Shown: positions 11,001-23,953 of the stretch, in pieces | Layout: each line of letters opens with the position of its first letter | Position numbering within the stretch: position 1 is the first letter of the stretch | Assembly (NCBI GenBank): GCA_034231615.1 | Contig: CM067307.1 | Location: 5,070,647 to 5,134,646, forward strand | DNA: 64,000 nt | From: Meghimatium bilineatum | Taxonomy: Eukaryota; Mollusca; Gastropoda; Stylommatophora; Philomycidae | Direction: 5' to 3' | Made by a program: the position numbers and the translations under genes | The notes under the pieces: model-generated | The model's database searches: none | What the model was told of the DNA's origin: nothing | What the model saw: the letters and a program-made list of their open reading frames with translations, nothing else

Positions 11001-14000
11001 TGCTGGCCAATCCATTATATTGGACTATTTACTTGCCAATCCATTCTATTGGACTATTTGCAGTATATTTCATTCTATTGGACTATTTGCAGTATATTTC
11101 ATTCTATTGGACTATTTGCAGTATATTTCATTCTATTGGACTATTTGCAGTATATTTCATTCTATTGGACTATTTGCTGGCCAATCCATTCTATTGACAA
11201 CTGCTTGTTGCAGGAAATAATTTATTTCACGAGAACGGTGTGATCTTATATTATCATCTTGAAGAACTGCTTTGCCCAATAACTTGCAGCGCAAGAGGTA
11301 CTATAATCTCGTTACGGTAGCGGTTACCAGTCAGATTCACAATCATATGATATAGGGGGAAAGGGGGGTACTGTGGAGCAAACTAATGCCTCCCCAAATC
11401 ATCATCGATATTAGTTACTTTTGAGAACTACCCCATAACTAAAATGTTCACACTACGCCTCTATACTCTGACTAGTCCATCTCTAAACTCCAACACAAAT
11501 TAGGGGTTCATCCGTTAACATAACATTGTCATATCATCAAAAATCCGAAAGGTTGCAAAGCAGTGATACTCCCAGTGCTGCTATACGCTAGTGAAACATG
11601 GACAAAGCAGTGATACTCCCATTGCTACTATACGCTGATGAAACATGGACTGTATATATACGCCATGTGAGGAAACTAAATCACTTTCGTACAACTTGTC
11701 TCAGAAATGTTATGAACATCAGATGGCAAAACACGATTCCAGATACCATTGTCCTTGACAGATCTGGTATCCCTAGCATTGATACTATTTTTATGCAGAC
11801 ACAGATTCGTTGGGCAGGTCATCTTGTACGCATGCCAGATCATTGCCTGCCAAAGATACTTCTCTATGGTGAGCTGGAGAAGGGTACACGATCGCAAAGT
11901 GCCAAAAGAAGCGCTACAAGGAGACGTTAGAGACCTCATTGAATGCTTCTGAAATAGATAGTAACGCAAAATGAGGTAAACAGGTTACTAAAACACTTAC
12001 CTAGCCTATTAATAAAAATATATTTTAAAAAAAAACGTACAATAAAACTAAACAGGACAATTCTCAACGTATCGGCTCAAATTGAACCTTTTTCAAGAGA
12101 CAAACAACAGAAAACGACAAAATAAAAAACAAAATAGATGTCTATATTTCATCAAGCCCCGTCTCCATAAAAGCGCAGGCTAAAGATGGAGACGGGGCTT
12201 GATGAAATATAGACATCTATTTTGTTTTTTATTTTGTCGTTTTCTGTTGTTTGTCTCTTGAAAAAGGTTCAATTTGAGCCGATACGTTGAGAATTGTCCT
12301 GTTTAGTTTTATTGTATGTTTTTTTTAAAATATATTTTTATTAATAGGCTAGGTAAGTGTTTTAGTAACCTGTTTACCTCATTTTGCGTTACTATTTGTT
12401 CATTAGGTTACTGCGGCACCATCCACTTTGTCGGACACCCTCTGACCATTTGGTTATTTATATTTCTGAAATAGACTAACCCGCCGAAGACGGATGTGTC
12501 GGGCCATTGGCGCAAATAAAACGGCGACACAACGCATTTCCATTTTCTGGACTACATCCTGCTGGAAATCTAGCAGGACCATGATCCAGCTAGATCCAGT
12601 TGGAGTTTGAGAATGAACGCAGAAGAAGAAGAAGAAGAAATAGAATAAGATACGTGGGAAAAATTAGCACATAATAGATCTACATGGCGCTTTACAGTAA
12701 AAAAGAACGCAGCATCTTGTGAAAAGAAGAGAAATGCAGCAGCTCAACAGCAAAGAGTAGCTAGAAAGTCACGGATAGACCAAAAACCGTCTTCAGTGGT
12801 GATTCCATGTCCGAACTGTCCAAGAACATTTGCGGCTAAAGTTGGGCTTATTATCCACCTACGAACTCATAAGCAGGGACATATGGACATATCTCTAACT
12901 GAATTTCAAAAGTGGATGTAACAAATGGTCATCATCATTTATGATGGACGAACAACAAACACAGCTCACTGTGCATGTCACCAATGCACTTGCCGCGTAC
13001 ACCATGCAAAATCGGCTTCTTTGTAGTTGTGTGATAAAAGCCACATGCTCTCGCTGTCGCCACGTCATGAACAGGGTGATTTTTTTTAAATTTACCCTCT
13101 GACAGAAAAAAAACCAGTCTTTACCGGGGATCGAACTCTGAACCTCACGGGTGTGAGACCGACGTTCTAACCTCTCGGTCATGCACCACACAGTAAAAAG
13201 TGCTAGTAGAAAGGTACCAGATTCTTACGGTATTACAGACTACTACAGCATTTTCAGAGTCTTGAGATTCAAATGCAATAAACACATGGGGATATCTTTA
13301 TATAATAGGGATATCTTTATATCATAGGGATATCTTTATATCATAGGCATGGTCACATTTGGACATATATCATGTATCATCATCTTCATCATAACCTCTA
13401 ACCAAGTTGCTCTAGATTGATCCCACTCAACCATGACAGACAAATACTACACACCAATATACCTAACTACATAAATACATACCAATATACCTAACTACAT
13501 AAATACATACCAATATACCTAACTACATAAATACATACCAATATACCTAACTACATAAATACACAACAATATACCTAACTACATAAATACATACCAATAT
13601 AAAGAACTATCTAAATACATACCAATATGTCAGATATGAAACAGATGTCGACATCAGGGCACAACTCTGACCCTTGCGACAGGTTTTTTGTTGTTTCACC
13701 CACCCACGTCGTGCCTGTAACTAGTTCAAGCACAACCTCGGCCTGCCGAAAATGGTAACTGTTATCGAAGTTTACGACTATGGGGAATATATTTCTGACA
13801 CCATACCACAGTACTAGCAATTTTTTCACAGTTGATATGTTGTCAGTCTACACCCCCAATTATGGCTCCAAAGGGACCCATACTCCCTCTGTGATACAAT
13901 CATCGACCCATACTCCCTCATTGATACAATCATCGACCCATACCCCCTCATTGATACACTCATCGACCCATACTCAGCCATCTATCACTTTACTAAGCCT

Positions 14001-17000
14001 TCCATTCACCAAGCTTTTATTCATCATCTTGCCTATTCATCTAGTAATGCAATCACACATCAATACATCTATTCATACATCTATCCACTCCCTCATTCAT
14101 ACATCTATCCACTCCCTCATTCATACATCTATCCACTCCCTCCTCCATACATCCATTCATACATCTATCCACTCCCTCCTCCATACATCCATTCATACAT
14201 CTATCTATTTTCTCATCCATACATCCATTTATACATCTATCTATTTTCTCATCCATACATTCATTCATACATCTATCCATTCCCTCATCGATATATACAT
14301 CATCAATCTAGCTACATCGCTAGATGCTAGTTATATACAGACAAACCTTGCATATTCTTATCATCATCATCAAGTGGCCGTATTAGCTTGTGAGCAGATA
14401 CTGATTTCACTTTGGCAGAATTAGATACTGGAGCTGGCAAAGAAGAAAAAAGAAAATAGAGAAATCTAGTAAAGACTTGTTTTAATATAATAATAGATAT
14501 GGTTAAATGTACTTTTAATAACTTGAGGAAATTGTTAACATCCAAAAATGTGAATAGGAATAGTTAAGAGTAATAGTAAGTAAGTTAGTTAGTTAGTAAT
14601 TTAGACAGTCGTCGAATCATCATCACTGCAAACTGGTCATGTCCATAGCTGCTCCGTTCTCTACCTGAGTGTAACCGCCATTACACTTCTATGACAGTAC
14701 CGGTCCTGTACTGGTTAACCATCATTCTTCTGCGCCCTCCAAATTGTTCACTTTTAGCAACACCGCATTTCAAACCCTGATCTTTAATCCTGGCCATTGA
14801 AAAGGAATCATAATACACATTAGTCTCACTCTCGCGTGTTATATCTCTTAAGGAGTTCAAAACGTCAGCGCGATCCATTGCCCAATCGCCCTATGCCACA
14901 ATCGCACATGACGCTAATTGATCTGCTCTTTCATTGCCTCAAACACCCACATCTTCCAGCACGAAAACAAATGTGGCTACTTTCAAACTAACCTTTCTCA
15001 AGCCCTCAATCCACTGTTCGCGAACGAGACCCACTTGCCCCGTCCTAATCTTACTCATAGAGTCACTCAAAATGTAAACCCATGTTGTCTTCTGTGAGCA
15101 TACCCTCTCAAATGCCCTGGTCACCGCCATAATCTCCATGGTCATGATACTCGTAGTAATCGCAAAGACACCACTCTCCTCCCTGATCGTTTTACCTGCG
15201 CACTGAGCTGTGAAGGCCCAGCACTGCGAATATGTCTAATCACAGATCCATCAGTGTATATAATCACATTTCCCTCTTTGGTATTCTCACTAACCAAAGC
15301 CTGCACTTCTTTCTCAACAGCTGTGGGACACCATTCTCTGCATTCCCTTCTAAGTGATATTACTATTCTCAAACAAGTTTTGAAATCTGTGGATAGACTT
15401 ATCCATTCTGCCCATGCTGCCACATCTTGCAATCTACACACGCTATGTATGACATCTTCAGCTCGTCCCATCCACGACCTCCCTCTCTTGAGTTACGCTA
15501 ATTAAACTTAGTATGATATGAATTTTTATGTTAGAAAGGGAATGAACTCTTTCATCTTCATCTTATGTCCAGACTCTAAGTTTAGTCCCCTTTCATACCA
15601 TTTGTAGCACATGTAGGTGCAATATTGTGTGGATATTTTTCTGTGACCAATGACACGATATATGGTCATGTAGTCAACATCGTATCCGCTTTCTTTACTT
15701 TCAAGGTTCAGTCCTAGTGGACGCCAACACATTGTTCAATTTTTAAATCCCATTTTGTAGATAGTCACTGCGCATGACAATTCACTGGTATTTGTTGCTA
15801 CAATAGCAGACATGGCTGCTGCCAACTCAAACATCACGATTAAAGCTCTGAGTCTCCCCAGAAATAATCAGAAATCTGTTGTGTTTCTACAAAGCAGAAA
15901 AAGTAATTTCTGTTGATAATATCTGTACTCTACATTCCTCCTGCGTGCAACTAACTTGGTGGGGGTCTCTCAGTGTGTAGTACGCAGACATAATGAGCGT
16001 GCAAAAGAAATGATTGGCGTTTTATATTCTACACGTTACGGAAGCTCAATGAAAATAATGGCGCTCTGCACATTGAATGAGTTTCGGGTAGCGTGAAATA
16101 AAGAAATAATACACACCTTGTTACATTTCTATACTATCTTAAAAGCTATCCTGCAGAATTTATGTGGACATCAAGGACAACAACCACAGACACCACATGT
16201 TACGCTACTGTCGTTCTTATGCAAGATTACTTGTCCTAATAAAACTTATTGCATTATTTCTGACTGTGCAAATTGTATAATATCTCTGTGTGTCCTTTTG
16301 TACCATAGTTAGGGTAAACTTCGTTCCACTAAAGTTAGTTCCGTATAATAGTGTTGATGTCTACTAGGACAGTGCCCTTTTCAATATTTTATCTGGCACG
16401 AATTTATTAGTGGTGTCGTGCTGATCACCATGTAGATTTCTTTTGTAGTCAATATATTTTCCATCTGAACTAGCAAGCGTATTCGAGAATGCAGGAATTG
16501 GGAGTGAGGATGGGTGTGGCCCGTAGAGAACCCCTAACAAAGATTTCAAAATGAGCAGGGAACCAACATAGAACCGGAACCATCAGCCGGTATACCCTGA
16601 GAGATTTACTGAAGCGGAGATTATAGCACCTATGAACTTGTCCGGTGTGCGAAGAGGATAATCAACAGACCTAATACCTAGCATGTGTACATTAACCATA
16701 TATCAAGGTAGCTATTGCATTAACATTGAACAATCAACTACACCTCTAGAATGTGTGTGTGTGTGTGTGCGTGTGTGTGTGTGCGTGTGTGTGTGTGTGT
16801 GTGTGTTGATAAAAGACAAGACGCAAGTTATTGCCAGAACAGAAAACTAATCACTTATGGTAATACATCTATGTCCACATTAAGTCAAAGTGTCCTCTTG
16901 CATTCTATGTCCACATTAAGTCAAAGTGTTCTCTTGCATTCTATGTCCACATTAAGTCAAAGTGTCCTCTTGCATTCTATGTCCACATTAAGTCAAAGTG

Positions 17001-20000
17001 TCCTCTTGCATTCTATGTCCACATTAAGTCAAATTGTCCTCTTGCATTCTATGTCCATGTTAAGTCAAAGTGTCCTCTTGTATTCTATGTCCACATTAAG
17101 TCAAATTGTCCTCTTGCATTCTATGTCCATGTTAAGTCAAAGTGTCCTCCTGTATTCTATGTCCACATTAAGTCAAAGTGTCCTCTTGCATGATCTAATT
17201 AGTAAAATAAATGTGAAGCACTGATGAGTCATAGAAACAAAAAAATACAAAAAAACTAGTAGACAAGCGGGATTTGAACCAGGCCGATCAGCTTGCACAT
17301 ATTCGCCTCGCATCTTGATTGAAAATTCCACTTTCCTTTTTCTGATTTTTTTTCTAGCAATTTAGAAAAATATGTGAACATTTTCCTTGATAGCTTTGTC
17401 AGAATATTTACAAGCTGTTTGGCTGTTGCACATAGATCAAAGTGTAAACATTTTCATCACGCCACTACATAGCTACTAACCTTATACAGGTAGAGACACA
17501 GCAGATGTTTGCCGCTTTGTTGAGAGCGACGAGGTAAATATGGGGTAACCAGATTTCAATAAAATCAATCCTCTGTGCCTTTTCAAGAATTTTATTTTCA
17601 ATACACGTGTGATTATTTTCGTTGTAACATAATAGTTAATATGGGTTTGACACTAATAACATAGGTTTGACACTAGTAACATGGGTTTGACACTAGTAAC
17701 ATAGGTTTGGCAGATGATCTTTCAACCAACTTAAAACCGTTTTTGTGGGTAACATAAACCACACACATTTATTTGTATTTCTGTTGACTGAGCCATCTGT
17801 GCACATAATTATGTCCTGTGGTTTCGAGTGTAGCTGGGCAAGCTCCTGTACTGTAACTTCTGCCAATGATACCAGTCCATTTTTCCGACACGATTTATCT
17901 AGTTGAATTATTACGTTAGTCTGTGATTTTTTCCTCGGTCTACCTCCTCCCATTCACTGAGTGGCACTTGTAACATAGGTTTGACACTATAAACTGGGTT
18001 TAACACTGGTAACACTGGTTGGCACTGGTAACACTAGTTTAACACTGATTTAACATTGGTAACACTGATTTAACACTGGTTTGACATCGGTAGCACTGAT
18101 TTAACATTGGTTTGACACTGATAACATTGGTAACACTGGTTTTTAACACTGGTAACACTAGTTTAACACTGATTTAACAATGGTAACACTGGTTTAATAC
18201 TAATTTGAAACTGGTAACAGTGATTTAACAGTGGTTTAACACTGGTAACGCAGCAGTTTGATGAACAATTTATTATATAATACTATGCAGCTATATATAA
18301 TACTAAAATTATTGTGGAGAAGTAAAGATAAAATTGTTAATGTGGTGATATAACTTACGTGTTTTAACATCCTGTCCTGTTAACATCTGAAGAGGAATAA
18401 CAAAGGCAATTTCTAGTAAGTATCCTTGTAAAACTTTCAATAGTAGACAGTATAAAAGGCAGATCATAAAAAAGACATATTTACAACAGCTGTATAAAAA
18501 TTTTACAGAAGAAACATGAAAAAGGGTAATGAAGTTTTGATAATCACTGGTGTAACACGCACGCAAATACACACAAGAGCGTACACACGCACATATAATA
18601 CACATTATAACATAGACATTATGTGTGTTATCAGTGATAAAACGTTTTAAAGTCAAAGGAAAATTAAAAGCAGGATTTACTGTATTTAGAATTATAAAGT
18701 CAAAGGAAAATTAAAAGCAGTATTTACTGTATTTAGAATTATAAAGTCAAAGGAAAATTAAAAGCAGTATTTACTGTATTTAGAATTATAAAGTCAAAGG
18801 AAAATTAAAAGCAGTATTTACTGTATTTAGAATTATAAAGTCAAAGGAAAATTAAATTCAGTATTTACTGTATTTAGAATTATAAAGTCAAAGGAAAATT
18901 AAAAGCAGTATTTACTGTATTTAGAATTATAAAGTCAAAGGAAAATTAAAAGCAGTATTTACTGTATTTAGAATTATAAAGTCAAAGGAAAATTAAAAGC
19001 AGTATTTACTGTATTTAGAATTATAAAGTCAAAGGAAAATTAAAAGCAGTATTTACTGTATTTAGAATTATAAAGTCAAAGGAAAATTAAATTCAGTATT
19101 TACTGTATTTAGAATTATAAAGTCAAAGGAAAATTAAAAGCAGTATTTACTGTATTTAGAATTATAAAGTCAAAGGAAAATTAAAAGCAGTATTTACTGT
19201 ATTTAGAATTATAAAGTCAAAGGAAAATTAAAAGCAGTATTTACTGTATTTAGAATTATAAAGTCAAAGGAAAATTAAAAGCAGTATTTACTGTATTTAG
19301 AATGGCTGACAATTGTTTTGGATTCTCCCAACAAAGCTTCAGGTGACCTTCATGAAATGTTGTGCTAAGATTTTCAAGGTTGTTGGCTGGATCTGACAGA
19401 TCGTATGGATTCTTCACTAGCTTGCGACAGTCAACACATCCTGCAGGAAATGAAACTAGTTTCTGAGGAATGATGTTGTCCTGTTGGATAAATAATACAA
19501 AAGTAAACTTATATAATGATCAATTACTAATCTACATACAGGGTGTCTACTAATTCATTGTGCACTCAATTACATTAGTGGTGACACTACGTCACGTGTA
19601 TTGTGAGTGTATAGTGCGGATCAGCAACGTTGATTATCTCGGGTCAGCCATCAATGTCATAGGAGACTGCTCAGTAGAGATCAGAAAGAAATTTGCAATA
19701 GCCCTACAAATATATCCTGATGAAAAATGTATGGCAATAGACAAACATACAAATATAGCACAACTATTATTAAGAAGCTATATTTTATCAGTGGCAACAT
19801 ATGGTTGTGAGACTTGGGCAATAACACCCGCAATGGGAAAAAGAATATCAGATTTCGAAGTGAAATCTATAATATAATACCAGTGTCTGTCAGTACCTTC
19901 AGAACGCTCTATAAATAGCGCATTTGCGTCACGGAATTGCGTGAGACATCCAATCAAAACAATTGGTGTTGTTATGTTATTCAAAGCAGACAAAATTTTG

Positions 20001-23000
20001 TATACAAATGTTATTGACGCGCTAACAGGTAAACATCTGTATCGGCTTATGGTTAAAGTTATCTAAAATACATTATATGTAAAATATACATATAATTTGC
20101 TTCAAATGATGAATCGCGAGAAAGCGTTCTGAAACGCCACAATTGCTGCAGAGCATAGACATAGAATTGAAAAAGAGATGCAAAGAATTGATCAAGAGAC
20201 CCTTCGACAAAGACAAACATAACTTGCTAAGGATAATGATTTGGATCGGCGTCGAGGTAAGCTAGAATCACAAGAACAAAGAGGAAATCGACAAGCTATG
20301 AATAGAGGAGACCAACGTCGTCACAGACAGCATGAAACGGTTGAGCAAACGCAGAGACAACGAGTTGCAGATGCGGAGGCTTACTCATTGTCAGAAATGC
20401 GTCGAAGTCAAGCAATTTCAAATGAAGCAGCAATTTTTGCTGAGGATAGTGCTGTTGAATATAGCTGTGAAATTTTCGATATTATATGACAATTTTGTGA
20501 TGCTAAAAATTTTTTGATGAACGTCCTAACAATAGCAAGTTTTCAAGTTGCTGCTGAAAGTGAAAGATCATGCTCCCAAAGCTACAAGACATCCATGGTA
20601 ATAAGCTGGAGTATCGCTAGTTAGCGCGTTTGATGCTCTCTGATAATGACCACACATTTTCGCGAGAATGTTCGCTTTTATAATATCGCTCTTTCTTTCG
20701 CGTCAATGACAGCAAAATTACGGATTGTCATGGTCGAGAACAATATGTTTTAAAAGTTCATGGAAACACTTATCATGGAACTTCTCATATACAGCCGCCA
20801 TATAATAAAGTTCCACAGTTCGCTCAGTTGTATGTTTTAGACAGTGCTCAAGCGACAGACGATCAACAAGCGCATGCAGCAAATGCTACATGCGAAAGAG
20901 AAATTATTGATAAAATCGATTGATTTTCCGTCAACACAATAGACTAGCACAGTCCTATCAGTCAGTTAAGGCGTGATATCGAAACGAGAGATTCAGAATG
21001 CTGCTCAAACTGGAAGAAAAATTCTAATAGTAAACATGGTCTTCACGCGCATTCGTCAATCTGATCAACACCGCTACAATGAATCAACGATAATAGCCGC
21101 GTTCTGTCATTCTATCTATGTAGAACGCTCTATATATAGCGCATTTGCGTCACGGATTTTCGTGCGACATCCGATGAAAACGTTTGGTGTCGAGAAGGAA
21201 TGTGTCCCCGCACGACGAAGATGCCATTGCTATATAGAAATGTTATTGTGAAACGAGATCGTTAATCTTATCAACGTCACTATAGCGAACCATCAATGGT
21301 TTTCGCCAATGAAGATGGCGAACCGTGACATTCGCATTTATTCATTCATAAAATATTTGTCAGACAGGGATGTGTGCTGTCGCCTATTCTATTCAACGTC
21401 TCCATATACCGAATTATAAAGGAAATACACAATAAGATATATAAAGAAGCAATAGAGAATGAACAACTTAACAGCGAACTCAATCAGCTACTTTTCGCTG
21501 ACGATCAAAGAGTCATGTATGATGACAAAGATCATTTAAACATCCAAATAAAAAAATAAAAAATAAAACAAGTAAAAGAGTTCAAGCATCTAGGAAGTAT
21601 CTTCACAGAAGACCGACGACATCGATAGAGAGAAAGAAACAAGATGTCAAAAGGTAAATGATGTGACATACTATCTGTCACCTTTGCTTTTGCAGCAAAA
21701 AATCAACATAGAAGTAAAGACACAAATGACTAAAAGCATCTTTATACCAACACTATGCTACCAAATGCCAGACATGGCAACTGACATCTACACATAAGAG
21801 AAAGATAGAAACTTGCGAAATGAAATGTCGAAGGAAGGATGTTGGAGACACCAGACTCGACAAAATGTGCAGTGAGAACATCAGAAAGATAATAGGTATC
21901 ACATCATGCATCGAATATATAGAGAAATAATAGATACAATGTTTTGAACATCTTATAAGGATGAATGATCAACTTCCCATAAGAGCTTATAACAAGATGG
22001 AATCAGGACACAGAGCCAAAGTCAGACCTGTGGAAAGGTGGATAGACAACATCAAGACCATCCTGAATAAACATGACTACATCTCAACCAGAGCAGCACA
22101 CCTGGCATTGGAATGTAGACTACATCTCAACCAGAGCAGCACACCTGGCATTGGAATGTAGACTACGTCTCAACCAGAGCAGCACACCTGGCATTGGAAT
22201 GTAGACTACGTCTCAACCAGAGCAGCACACATGGCATTGGAATGTAGACTACATCTCAACCAGAGCAGCACACCTGGCATTGGAATGTAGACTACGTCTC
22301 AACCAGAGCAGCACACCTGGCATTGGAATGTAGACTACATCTCAACCAGAGCAGCACACCTGGCATTGGAATGTAGACTACGTCTCAACCAGAGCAGCAC
22401 ACCTGGCATTGGAATGTAGACTACGTCTCAACCAGAGCAGCACACATGGCATTGGAATGTAGACTACATCTCAACCAGAGCAGCACACCTGGCATTGGAA
22501 TGTAGACTACGTCTCAACCAGAGCAGCACACCTGGCATTGGAATGTAGACTACGTCTCAACCAGAGCAGCACACATGACATTGGAATGTAGACTACATCT
22601 CAACCACAGCAGCACACCTGGCATTGGAATGTAGACTACGTCTCAACCAGAGCAGCACACATGGCATTGGAATGTAGACTACATCTCAACCACAGCAGCA
22701 CACATGGCATTGGAATGTAGACTACATCTCAACCACAGCAGCACACCTGGCATTGGAATGTAGACTACGTCTCAACCAGAGCAGCACACATGGCATTGGA
22801 ATGTAGACTACATCTCAACCACAGCAGCACACATGGCATTGGAATGTAGACTACATCTCCTTCACAAACTGCTACGATCAACAGAATCTGTGGAAGCTAC
22901 GACAACACCACCTGGGGATAGGCAACAGACAATAGCGACCATCCAACTTGTTTTGGCTGCAGTGATTTTCTAGACAATATAAATATCTCCAGTAAGTTGC

Positions 23001-23864
23001 CATTGCATTGCTTAATGAATGGTCTTGAAGCGCAGTTGTCTGTGACGGTGTATCTAGCCTATAGGACATCAATATAGGTTTCTGTGATAAACTGTTTTTG
23101 TATGACAACATGATTGTCCATGTTTGTTACATGTGTACCTCTTCAGCTCCAAACACGGTGTGTAGTGCAGAAACCAGAGCTAAAGTTCGAGCGATGTGAT
23201 GCTGATGTGTGTGATTCTTGCATGTTGTTGAGACCCATAGTCATGCCCTCTTTGATGGTTGTTTTGTGAAGAAGTCTCTCTTGGACTTCCTCTGTTTCTT
23301 TTGCCATCTTATACCCATTTCCATGCTTGTAGTGGCAGTCTGTTTTCATTAATTCTACGTACATGTTCGACATAAGTGTCCACCAATGGGTTGGAGCTTC
23401 AGCTATCGTTCCAAGGCCAGATTTAATTTGTTGCGAGACTGTTAGAGACCTTGTCTGACATTGGTAGCAGAGTGTTGGTATAAAAATTGTAGATAATATC
23501 TGCATTTTGATTTCCATATTGATCTTTGGGTGGAGAAGTAATGGTGAAAGTTGGTAGCTCACTGTGTTTGCTGTCGAGCACCCTGTTTCTATTTCTCTGT
23601 CTAGTCTTTCATTTTCAGAAAAAAACGTTGCCTATATATTTAAATTCATTGGCTTGTTTCACTTTAGTGTTATCTATTTTATATCCATTGCTGTTGCAGA
23701 CTTGTTAATTTTCAAAGCTTCTGTTTTTTGTACGTTAGTTTTCATGTTTTACTTCCTACATGCTAATAGAAATCCATTGATGTGTTTCTCTAAATTGTTC
23801 TCATCTTTGTATATTATATCATCTTTGCATATTATATCATCTTTGTATATGATTAAAGCAGCGG

Positions 23865-23953
<89 letters not shown>

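Larger units (their letters stand above)
11560..12955 (+). mobile_element. RTE-like LINE (second family) 3' half with nested insertions
   Basis: Plus strand: 11598-11950 encodes PLLLYADETWTVYIRHVRKL, IRWAGHLVRMPDHCLPKILL, YGELEKGTRS. After two insertions the copy resumes at about 12641 and encodes a C2H2 finger, CPNCPRTFAAK...HLRTHKQ, ending near 12955 at AATGGTCATCATCA. The uninterrupted relative is at 30590-31225. A 16-bp tandem-like duplication of the first segment (AAAGCAGTGATACTCCCA) lies at 11553-11630. Dead copy. Confidence 0.8.

Noticed and set aside
13229..13260. 32-nt exon-like segment (minus strand) with strong donor gtaaga
   Set aside because: Including it between the 16.4-kb and 10.1-kb TNF exons forces a stop in the TNF domain, whereas skipping it keeps the frame.
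17258..17325. tRNA-like B box (GGTTCAAATCC, minus strand)
   Set aside because: No matching A box spacing or cloverleaf pairing; probably an eroded SINE or chance.
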